Of a DNA stretch of 21,811 nt, positions 1-6,076 are shown piece after piece. The DNA lies in NCBI GenBank assembly GCA_964407265.1, contig CAYOUV010000056.1, positions 1 to 21,811 on the forward strand. The letters are read 5' to 3'. The translations under genes and the position numbers were made by a program. The stretch is from CAYOUV01 sp964407265 (GTDB lineage Bacteria; Chloroflexota; Anaerolineae; Anaerolineales; Villigracilaceae). How positions within the stretch are numbered: position 1 is the stretch's first letter; every line of letters begins with the position of its first letter. The notes under the pieces are model-generated. The model had not been told where the DNA came from. It ran no database searches and saw nothing but the letters and a program-made list of their open reading frames with translations.

Positions 1-2
1 GC

Positions 3-746
3 GAGCAGATCGACATCCACGGCGGCGGCAACGACCTGATCTTCCCGCACCATGAAAACGAGATCGCCCAGTCCGAGTCGTTCACCGGCAAGCCCTTCGC
101 CCGTTACTGGATGCACAACGGCATGCTGCAGCTGAGCGGCGAGAAGATGTCGAAATCGCTCGGCAACCTGGTGACCATCGAGGAGTTCCTCTCCAAGCAC
201 GAGGGCGACGTGATGCGCATGCTGGTCTTGACCGGTAACTACCGCGGCCCGCTGGCCTTTACCGACGAGGCGATTGACTCGGCCGAGAAGGGCCTCGAGC
301 GGCTCATGTCGGGTCTGCGCCCAGCCTCCGCTGCGGCGGGCGGACTGGCGGCTGAGGCCGCTTCTGCGCTCGCCTCCCAGGCCGAAGAAGCGCGGGAGGC
401 CTTCATGGCCGCCATGGACGATGACTTCAACACCGCCGGGGCGCTCAGCCACCTGTTCGAGCTGACCCGCGCCGTCAACACCGCCCGTGACAGCGGCGCG
501 ACGGAGGCGCAGTTGGAGCCGGCGCAAGGCACCCTGCGCGAATTGAGCGGCGTGCTCGGGCTGCGCCTGGCCGAAAAGACCGGTTCAAGCGGGGCTGATG
601 AATTCGTCGACTTGCTGGTCGAAGTGCGGAGCCAGGTCCGGGAACAGAAGCTGTGGGCGCTATCGGACACCATTCGCGACCGGCTCAAAGAGCTGGGTGT
701 GGTGATTGAGGACAGCAAAGACGGCACCAGCTGGAGATGGGGATAA
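3..746 (+). CDS. cysS: Cysteinyl-tRNA synthetase, 3' part (5' end outside window)
   Basis: Class I aminoacyl-tRNA synthetase that charges tRNA-Cys with cysteine in the cytoplasm. The window opens in frame inside the gene, so about 247 C-terminal residues are visible. They begin with the family-specific stretch DIHGGGNDLIFPHHENE, whose His and Glu are zinc ligands in characterised CysRS. The class I KMSKS signature follows as EKMSKSLGN, about 45 residues in. After it come the helical anticodon-recognition (DALR-type) region, including FMAAMDDDFNT, and the short C-terminal domain. The gene ends with TAA at 744-746, just before a strong hairpin terminator, so it is probably the last gene of its transcript. 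Identity is very secure. The HIGH motif and the start codon lie upstream of the window. Confidence 0.97.
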   Translation, partial: EQIDIHGGGNDLIFPHHENEIAQSESFTGKPFARYWMHNGMLQLSGEKMSKSLGNLVTIEEFLSKHEGDVMRMLVLTGNYRGPLAFTDEAIDSAEKGLERLMSGLRPASAAAGGLAAEAASALASQAEEAREAFMAAMDDDFNTAGALSHLFELTRAVNTARDSGATEAQLEPAQGTLRELSGVLGLRLAEKTGSSGADEFVDLLVEVRSQVREQKLWALSDTIRDRLKELGVVIEDSKDGTSWRWG

Positions 747-760
747 ATAGAAATTGAGAG

Positions 761-798
761 AAGCTTTCGGATTTTTCTGCTCGGAAGCTTTTTCTTTT
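761..798 (+). terminator. Rho-independent terminator of cysS
   Basis: A 10-bp stem pairs AAGCTTTCGG (761-770) with TCGGAAGCTT (781-790), including two G-U pairs, around a 10-nt loop. The T-rich run TTTTTCTTTT follows. It starts 14 nt after the cysS stop codon. It is the clearest boundary between the GC-rich cysS region and the AT-rich region to its right. Confidence 0.85.
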
Positions 799-1260
799 GC
801 CTGGTGCTAGCGTGTAATAATTTTGGCTGGCGTTATCTTCGCATGCTCCTGCGCGCATGTCATCCATAGTGTATACAACTCGAGGGTTATATTACTTTGA
901 CGACAGAGGAATTCTAAGCCTTGTGTCTGAGCAAACAGCCTAATAGATGGAACTTTGCTCGCAAGTTTCCCATTTCGCCACCCGCTCCTGTTTCAGACAC
1001 TATGATAATTTTCACTTGAATCACGGACGAATTTTCTGTATATTTTTATCAGGATTAGGACTAAATATCCGGTTATCGTCCAGGGGGCGAAAAACAATGA
1101 CACGGCTCACCTGTCGTGAGGGGCAGCGCGAGTGAAAAATAGGGCGAAGTTGTTTATGTGGAAGTTGAGGGAGTTGAAGCGGGGAAAAACGTAAGAATTT
1201 ATTGGCCTCGAAGAATTTAACTTTTATGATCTAAGTGTGATTCAAGAAAGATCGAATCTT
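799..1260. other. Intergenic region without a convincing gene
   Basis: Together with the terminator, this is about 500 nt between cysS and the AbiE-like genes with no gene I can support. A 62-codon rightward frame (947-1135) lacks a ribosome-binding site and resembles nothing I know. A stretch at about 1139-1220 reads as a plausible peptide (EVVYVEVEGVEAGKN) in one rightward frame, with stops on both sides; it may be a decayed coding remnant or chance. A small hairpin CTCAC-ctgtc-GTGAG sits at 1106-1120. The composition is AT-rich compared with cysS. I see no tRNA-like or mobile-element structure. Confidence 0.5.
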
Positions 1261-2025
1261 CTAAGCGCATTGTTTGCTAATTATATTAATGGGTAGATTA
1301 CGAATCATTTCCTCAATCAAAGAATTTTCAACTGGTTGAGAGGAATAAATTGTTTTCTCCTTAACTTCTTTTTGTGCCCCGGTTATTTCCCAGTTTTGCA
1401 GGATGCTCGCCTTGCTAATCGGTTTGCGGATTTCTTTTTGACGTATGTAACCAAGGATTTCATCAAGATCAAGGTTGTGGGTTTTCAAAATCAGGTACAT
1501 ATCATAGAAATCTCGATACCGTGCACGATCACTCATTGCACGAATTTTTTCAGCGCATATTTCCCGAATATCCATTATCCTAACAGGGAATTCAATTCCC
1601 CATGCGGTTCGATAAGGAATTTCTTGCACAGGTAACAATACATTCTGCAAGACGTCAATTTCTACTTTAATGGAATTGGGAAAACCAAGAGGGCCTGTAT
1701 AGAGTAGTCGTTCGATTTTTATTGTAGCTGTGGATTCGTAGTGCTTCTTAATTTCCAGATAATCGACACTGGTGAGCACGGTTTGCACTTCATCAAATGA
1801 TATGGGCTGTTATCCGGAAGAAAAATCCAAGTCTTCTGAAAAGCGGTGTTGCTCTAGATAACAGTGATGGAGTGACGTTCCACCTTTGAAAACCAGTTTC
1901 TTTCCCAAAGATGAGCGACTAATCACTTGCAAAACAAGCGCCAATAGATAATCTTTCTCAGCGATTTGCAGCGGATATCTAAAAGAGCGTCGATTGGAAA
2001 TTTCTAATTGTTGGCATGATAACAT
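1261..2025 (-). pseudogene. AbiEii-type nucleotidyltransferase toxin, interrupted by one in-frame TAA
   Basis: In the AbiE family this is the toxin or abortive-infection effector, a nucleotidyltransferase of the DNA polymerase beta-like fold. The reading frame covers 255 codons, a normal length. An in-frame TAA at 1810-1812 (codon 72) splits it into a 71-residue N-terminal piece and a C-terminal piece that could restart at GTG 1786-1788. Both pieces are in the same frame and carry complementary family motifs. The first has FKGGTSLHH and RFSEDLDFS (the G[G/S]T...DxD nucleotidyltransferase signature). The second has EKIRAMSDRARYRDFYDMY. The stop falls three codons after DLDFS, so neither piece alone holds the full active site. 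The ATG at 2025 overlaps the TGA of the upstream antitoxin gene by one base (TGATG), which indicates translational coupling; a TTG at 2028 is less likely. It could be a recent nonsense mutation, a phase-variant allele, or a sequencing error. Confidence 0.82.
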
Positions 2026-2816
2026 CAATCTGCCTTTACTGTCTGGTATTTATCAAAATAGTCATCGTAATAAAGACGCCATTTGGCATTGAAGGTCTTG
2101 TCATTGGGACTCATCCAGTGGGTGCTTCGATTACCTGCGAGGAATTGGAATAATTTTTCCGATTCCCATCCTAACAGATCAAAGATCAAGCCAAAAGTCT
2201 TAATCGTCTTTTGCGAAGCAAGGCTAGCATAATGGATCAATTTCTCAATATTTAGATCTTCTTCATAGGTTTGTAGCTTTTTAATAACCAGATCAACGAC
2301 ATATTTTCCTGTACGAAAGTGAATGAGATCCACCAATGCTTTTTCAGCACAAGCTATTTTGGCAGCCATATTTTCAATTTCTACTTTTTCCCAACCAACA
2401 AATATTTTTTCCTGGGATTTGATAAATTGGTATTGGATTGTCTCAAGGTCTGTCCCCTTAAATTGTTTCAACGAAACAGATGTGAATTTTTGGACAAATT
2501 GATCAAACATTCCCCGATAATTTAAAGCAGCCTCAAATGAAACATAAGATTCTTCTACCAAGAGTCCGGCAACAACATAAGGTGAAATGGATAAGAATCC
2601 TCGACTACTGAGATCATTGATGGCATACAAACCACGTTTTATGCGAATTAGCCAGCCATTTTTCACTAACTGCTGGATTCGATTATGGGTTTGCTGATAA
2701 TCCCAAATATGTTTGGCTTCAGCTTCTATCTGACCCGCAGTAACCACTTTTCCATATTTGGCGATCAACATCTCAAGAAGCTCGCCATCTTTAACTGCCA
2801 AGGTTGTCTTTTTCAT
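2025..2816 (-). CDS. AbiEi-like antitoxin / transcriptional repressor
   Basis: Antitoxin partner of the AbiEii-type gene. In studied type IV AbiE systems, AbiEi neutralises the toxin and represses its own promoter through an N-terminal winged helix. The protein has 263 residues. Residues 1-70 form the winged-helix part (ELLEMLIAKYGKVVTAGQI, then the RIKRGLYAIN wing). The middle matches the AbiEi core, with SYVSFEAALNYRGM and IACAEKALVDLIHFR. The start is ATG 2814-2816, preceded on the leftward strand by AAGG about 6 nt upstream. The stop TGA overlaps the toxin ATG. The frame is intact although the toxin frame is broken, which fits retention of a harmless antitoxin. A palindrome and a -10-like TATACT lie just upstream. 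The gene is strikingly AT-rich compared with cysS and the ABC operon, which suggests horizontal acquisition. Confidence 0.85.
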   Translation of the reverse strand: MKKTTLAVKDGELLEMLIAKYGKVVTAGQIEAEAKHIWDYQQTHNRIQQLVKNGWLIRIKRGLYAINDLSSRGFLSISPYVVAGLLVEESYVSFEAALNYRGMFDQFVQKFTSVSLKQFKGTDLETIQYQFIKSQEKIFVGWEKVEIENMAAKIACAEKALVDLIHFRTGKYVVDLVIKKLQTYEEDLNIEKLIHYASLASQKTIKTFGLIFDLLGWESEKLFQFLAGNRSTHWMSPNDKTFNAKWRLYYDDYFDKYQTVKAD

Positions 2817-2824
2817 ATAGCCTT

Positions 2825-2844
2825 ATTAATTCATATGAGTTAAT
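2825..2844 (-). promoter_or_regulatory. Candidate AbiEi operator palindrome
   Basis: A 20-bp near-perfect palindrome with half-sites ATTAATTCAT and ATGAGTTAAT (9 of 10 positions symmetrical) is centred at 2834/2835. It begins 9 nt upstream of the AbiEi start codon. It lies directly between the start codon and the -10-like hexamer TATACT (leftward strand, 2853-2848), where a bound repressor would block transcription. Characterised AbiEi proteins autoregulate by binding inverted repeats in their promoter. Assigning this repeat as the operator is inference. Confidence 0.55.
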
Positions 2845-2847
2845 ATC

Positions 2848-2853
2848 AGTATA
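2848..2853 (-). promoter_or_regulatory. -10-like element of the AbiE operon
   Basis: TATACT on the leftward strand, upstream of the palindrome and about 31 nt from the AbiEi start. No good -35 hexamer is seen at 16-18 nt; a TTGACG occurs 24 nt upstream, which is too far for a standard promoter. The assignment rests mainly on position. Confidence 0.35.
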
Positions 2854-2946
2854 CAAAATACACCAAATATGTCTTGTCGTCAAGTGCTTACCTCAGTTTA
2901 CTCAGCCAAAAATACCGTTGTTTATGCTACGATGCAGTAGAGGACT

Positions 2947-3276
2947 ATGACAAAAGAACGTCCACCCTCAATGCAGAGAAATCCCTATCAGATATTTGGT
3001 CTCGCCGAATCCAAAATCCTTTACTATCGCATAACGCATAAACGTTTCCTTGAAATGCTCCAAGATCCGGAGACCAAAATTCACGAGGTCAAAGAATCGG
3101 GGAATGCTTATGGCGATTTATTGTTTGTTATCGTCAGCAGGTCACTTCCTAGTGAACTCGCAGAGAAAGGACTGGATGCTGTACCTGAATTGCTGCGTAT
3201 GCTGCTAACCAGGCCATCCAAGCGTAAAAAGCCAAATTTCTTAATGCTGTTGAGTACGGTCTTTTCAGGTACTTAA
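2947..3276 (+). CDS. Small hypothetical protein (109 aa)
   Basis: I do not recognise this protein. A good ribosome-binding site (AGAGG, 2939-2943) lies 3 nt before the ATG, which supports it as a real gene. The predicted product is basic and soluble, with a cluster of Lys/Arg near residues 89-94 (RPSKRKKP). Its central part (residues 20-75) alternates helix- and strand-like stretches with no transmembrane segment or signal peptide. It is divergent from the AbiE pair and shares the AT-rich composition of that region. A second in-frame ATG at codon 9 (MQRNPYQIFG) is a less likely start. It may belong to the same acquired segment. No function is proposed. Confidence 0.5.
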   Translation: MTKERPPSMQRNPYQIFGLAESKILYYRITHKRFLEMLQDPETKIHEVKESGNAYGDLLFVIVSRSLPSELAEKGLDAVPELLRMLLTRPSKRKKPNFLMLLSTVFSGT

Positions 3277-3420
3277 TCTGCCACCTTATACAATGCAGCA
3301 GAGGCGCGGTCCGGCGAACTCGCCGAAATTCTTAGAGTATTTGAGAAGACTTGATACCTTTTGATAGCCTCCGCAAGCCCGGCCCTGCTATGCTGAAGTG
3401 AAATCATTGAGGAGGTGCTC

Positions 3421-4998
3421 GTGAAAACACATTCCAACCGTCTCTGGATCGTCGCCCTGGCCTTGGGCTGGTTCTTCGATTTCCTGTTCTGGAAGAAAGC
3501 GCCGGGCGTTAATTTCGCGCTCTACGTGCTCTTATGCCTGATCAGCGGTTTCTGGTTGTTGGTGCAAGCCGGGGCGCGTCCGGCGCGCACCAGCCTGTGG
3601 CTGCTGCCCCCGATCGGCTTCCTGGCCGCGATGTCCTTCTTGCGCCAGGAACCGCTGACTTCCTTCCTGGCCTACGCCACGACCCTGTTCCTGATGGCCC
3701 TCTTGGCCGCAACTTACCTGGGCGGGCGCTGGCCCTGGTACAGCCTGGCAGATTACGTCGTGGGATTCCTGCGCCTGGCAGGGGGCATGCTGGCCCGTCC
3801 GCTGGGATTCGCCAACGAAGTGCGCCGCGAGCGACCCGAGGCTGAGTCGCGTTCCACGGGGGGGAAGATCTGGCCGGTCGTGCGCGGCCTGCTGATCGCC
3901 CTGCCGGTAGTTGCCGTCTTCGCTGCCCTGTTGTCTTCTGCCGACCTGATTTTCGCGCAGCGCCTGGACGATTTTATCGCCCTGTTCAATTTGGAAAAGC
4001 TGCCGGAGTACATCTTCCGCGGGGTCTACATTCTGATTGGGGCCTACTTGCTGGCAGGCGCCTTCCTGCACGCGGCCGAAAAGAGTCGCGACGAAAAATT
4101 GCTAGGCCAGGACAAGCCGCTGCTGGCGCCTTTCCTGGGCTTCACCGAGACCGGCATTGTCTTGGGCAGCCTGCTGGTCTTGTTTGCGGCCTTCGTGGTG
4201 ATCCAGTTCCAGTACTTTTTCGGCGGGCAGGCCAATATCAATATAGAAGGCTTTACCTATTCTGAATATGCGCGCCGCGGCTTCGGCGAGCTGGTGATAG
4301 TGGCTTTCTTCTCCCTGCTGGTGCTGCTCGGCTTGAGCGCGATCACGCGTCGCGAAGGGAACGGCCAGCGCCGGGCGTTTTCGGGCATGGGCATCGGGCT
4401 GGTGGCGCTGGTGATCGTCATGCTGGTCTCGGCCTTCTACCGCCTGGTGCTGTATGAAAGCGCCTACGGCTTTTCGCGCCTGCGGACTTACACCCACGTC
4501 TTCATGATCTGGCTGGGACTGCTGCTGGTGGTCGTCATGGCCCTCGAGATCCTGCACCGCGAGAGGGCTTTTGCGCTGGCGGCCGTGCTGGCCTCACTTG
4601 GATTCGTGCTGACCCTGCCGCTGCTCAACGTGGACGCCTTCATCGTGCGCCAGAACGTGGCGCGCGCCGCCCAGGGGCAGGAGCTGGACGTTTCCTACCT
4701 GGCCAGCCTCTCAGATGATGCCATCCCGGCCTTGGCGGGGGCTTACCAGAATGCCTCGCTGGCGGATAAAGTGCACGAGGAGTTGGGCGCCACGCTGGCT
4801 TGTATGGATTTCAACCGGATGGACCTGCGGCCGCGTCCCTGGCAGTCCTTCCATTATTCCAACTGGAAGGCGGATCAAAGCCTGCAGGCGCTGCGCTCTG
4901 ATTTGAAATCCTATCAGCTCAAGGATGGGGATTGGCCGGTCCTGGTGATCGGACCGAGCGGGGTCGAGTATCAATGCTGGAATTACGGTACCGATTAA
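3421..4998 (+). CDS. DUF4173-family polytopic membrane protein
   Basis: Integral membrane protein of about 525 residues with roughly 11 hydrophobic segments (about residues 7-25, 31-50, 58-75, 80-100, 150-178, 198-218, 245-268, 288-308, 322-344, 358-378 and 386-406), followed by a soluble C-terminal tail of about 110 residues. The pattern TYSEYARRGFGELV, then FYRLVLYESAYGFSRLRTY and later NVDAFIVRQN, is typical of DUF4173 proteins, whose function is unknown. The GTG at 3421 is preferred: an AGGAGG lies 5 nt upstream (3410-3415), whereas the in-frame GTG at 3415 sits inside that ribosome-binding site. The gene appears monocistronic, with its own intergenic region upstream and a perfect terminator hairpin 8 nt downstream. 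The C-terminal tail has Cys and Trp residues and probably folds outside the membrane. Family assignment is fairly secure. Confidence 0.8.
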   Translation: MKTHSNRLWIVALALGWFFDFLFWKKAPGVNFALYVLLCLISGFWLLVQAGARPARTSLWLLPPIGFLAAMSFLRQEPLTSFLAYATTLFLMALLAATYLGGRWPWYSLADYVVGFLRLAGGMLARPLGFANEVRRERPEAESRSTGGKIWPVVRGLLIALPVVAVFAALLSSADLIFAQRLDDFIALFNLEKLPEYIFRGVYILIGAYLLAGAFLHAAEKSRDEKLLGQDKPLLAPFLGFTETGIVLGSLLVLFAAFVVIQFQYFFGGQANINIEGFTYSEYARRGFGELVIVAFFSLLVLLGLSAITRREGNGQRRAFSGMGIGLVALVIVMLVSAFYRLVLYESAYGFSRLRTYTHVFMIWLGLLLVVVMALEILHRERAFALAAVLASLGFVLTLPLLNVDAFIVRQNVARAAQGQELDVSYLASLSDDAIPALAGAYQNASLADKVHEELGATLACMDFNRMDLRPRPWQSFHYSNWKADQSLQALRSDLKSYQLKDGDWPVLVIGPSGVEYQCWNYGTD

Positions 4999-5006
4999 GT
5001 GCGAGC

Positions 5007-5039
5007 GGAGGCGGTTCATCATGAACCGCCTCCCGTTTT
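5007..5039 (+). terminator. Strong hairpin terminator after the DUF4173 gene
   Basis: A perfect 12-bp stem, GGAGGCGGTTCA (5007-5018) with TGAACCGCCTCC (5022-5033), encloses a TCA loop. CGTTTTA follows. It lies 8 nt after the stop codon. Confidence 0.85.
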
Positions 5040-5045
5040 ATCCAC

Positions 5046-5105
5046 TATGTCACCCTGAGCGGACACTGAGCGATAGCGAAGTGGTAGTCGGAGGGAGCGA
5101 GGAGT
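5046..5105. repeat. Possible degenerate dispersed intergenic repeat
   Basis: The segment contains CACCCTGAGCG, AGCGATAGCGAAG and TCGGAGGGAGCGAGGAG. It resembles the short CCCTGAGCGAAG...GAAGGG-type interspersed elements common in intergenic DNA of many Chloroflexota and other environmental bacteria. It lies between the terminator and the next promoter. Only one copy is visible in this window, so the call rests on resemblance alone. Confidence 0.3.
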
Positions 5106-5168
5106 TTGTTTGCGCAAGAAACGGGTGGATTTGAGGACGAAATTCCATACAATTAGACTCATCCGACC

Positions 5169-5174
5169 TATAAT
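5169..5174 (+). promoter_or_regulatory. -10-like TATAAT upstream of the HTH/MGMT gene
   Basis: A consensus TATAAT lies 18 nt before the start codon of the downstream gene. No convincing -35 hexamer stands at 16-18 nt. The implied leader is about 12 nt and still contains an AAAGG ribosome-binding site (5181-5185). Confidence 0.4.
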
Positions 5175-5192
5175 TCTTGAAAGGTACCTACG

Positions 5193-6059
5193 ATGAGCCT
5201 TGAATTGCAACAAGCCGCGGATGATTATCAGCGGGTCGAACAAGCCTTGCGTTACTTGGCTGCCAACCAGGGGCGCCAGCCGGATCTGGGGGAGCTGGCG
5301 CAGAGCGTCCATTTGAGCGCATATCATTTCCAGCGCCTGTTCAAGCGCTGGGCGGGCATCAGCCCCAAGCGCTTCCTGCAGTTCCTGACCAAGGAGCACG
5401 CCAAGCGCTTGCTGAGCGAATCCGCCAGCCTGCTGGATGTAACTTATGCGAGTGGACTATCCAGCCCGGGCCGGCTGCACGACCTGTTCGTGCAGGCCGA
5501 AGCGGTCACGCCTGGGGAATATAAACACCGCGGCCAGGGCCTGCAAATCTTTTACGGCTTCCATCCCACGCCCTTCGGCGAATGTTTACTGGCGGTGACC
5601 GAACGCGGCATCTGCCAGCTTTCCTTCGTCCAGGGAACGGATCGGGAGGCGGCGCTGTCCCTGCTCAGGGCGGACTGGGCCAGGGCGGAACTGGCCGAAG
5701 CGCCTGAACGGACCGGGCCTTTCGTCCGGCGGATCTTCGCGCCCGACCAGGTCGAGGCCCTACCCCTGAGCCTGCACTTGCGCGGCACGAACTTCCAACT
5801 CAAGGTCTGGGAGGCACTGCTGCGCCTCCCGCCTGGGGAGCTAACCAGCTACGAGCGTATCGCGGCTGAGATCGGGCGACCAGGGGCGATGCGCGCGGTG
5901 GGCAATGCGCTGGCGCACAATCCGGTGGCCTACCTGATCCCCTGTCACCGCGTGATTCGCAAATTGGGTCAGTTTGGGGAATACCGCCATGGGCCGCTGC
6001 GCAAGCAGGCTCTCCTGGGCTGGGAGATGGCGCATAGGCAGCAAACGATCCCCGAATGA
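5193..6059 (+). CDS. AraC-type HTH / methylated-DNA-protein-cysteine methyltransferase
   Basis: Ada-like DNA repair protein of 288 residues. It transfers the methyl group from O6-methylguanine (and O4-methylthymine) to its own cysteine. Residues 12-112 are an AraC/XylS helix-turn-helix region (LGELAQSVHLSAYHFQRLFK, then SPKRFLQFLTKEHAKRLL). Residues about 120-285 are the MGMT domain, with the ribonuclease-like N-terminal part and the ATase part. The active-site motif is PCHRV with acceptor Cys251. The Arg of GAMRAVGNA (Arg234) is the usual nucleotide-flipping finger. FGEYRHGPLRKQALLGWE matches the conserved C-terminal segment. It lacks the N-terminal four-cysteine Ada domain that senses methylphosphotriesters, so it cannot be switched on in the classic Ada way. 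The ATG has AAAGG 7 nt upstream. The gene is followed by a hairpin terminator overlapping its stop codon. Confidence 0.92.
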   Translation: MSLELQQAADDYQRVEQALRYLAANQGRQPDLGELAQSVHLSAYHFQRLFKRWAGISPKRFLQFLTKEHAKRLLSESASLLDVTYASGLSSPGRLHDLFVQAEAVTPGEYKHRGQGLQIFYGFHPTPFGECLLAVTERGICQLSFVQGTDREAALSLLRADWARAELAEAPERTGPFVRRIFAPDQVEALPLSLHLRGTNFQLKVWEALLRLPPGELTSYERIAAEIGRPGAMRAVGNALAHNPVAYLIPCHRVIRKLGQFGEYRHGPLRKQALLGWEMAHRQQTIPE

Positions 6060-6076
6060 AACGGGGATCTTATTTA
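6047..6076 (+). terminator. Hairpin terminator after the HTH/MGMT gene
   Basis: A perfect 7-bp stem, GATCCCC (6047-6053) and GGGGATC (6063-6069), encloses a 9-nt loop that contains the TGA stop codon (6057-6059). TTATTTAT follows. It separates this gene from the convergent regulator gene ending at 6074. Confidence 0.7.

Noticed and set aside
947..1135. 62-codon rightward open frame
   Set aside because: No ribosome-binding site, no recognisable motif, and it lies in a gene-poor AT-rich stretch where frames of this length arise by chance.
1261..1788. Separate 175-residue gene starting at GTG 1786-1788
   Set aside because: It is the same frame as the 71-residue piece upstream and completes the AbiEii family sequence. 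It has no obvious ribosome-binding site, so it is treated as the downstream part of one interrupted gene.
3312..3325. CGGCG-aact-CGCCG inverted repeat as terminator of the small hypothetical gene
   Set aside because: Only five base pairs and no U-tract follows; too weak to call.
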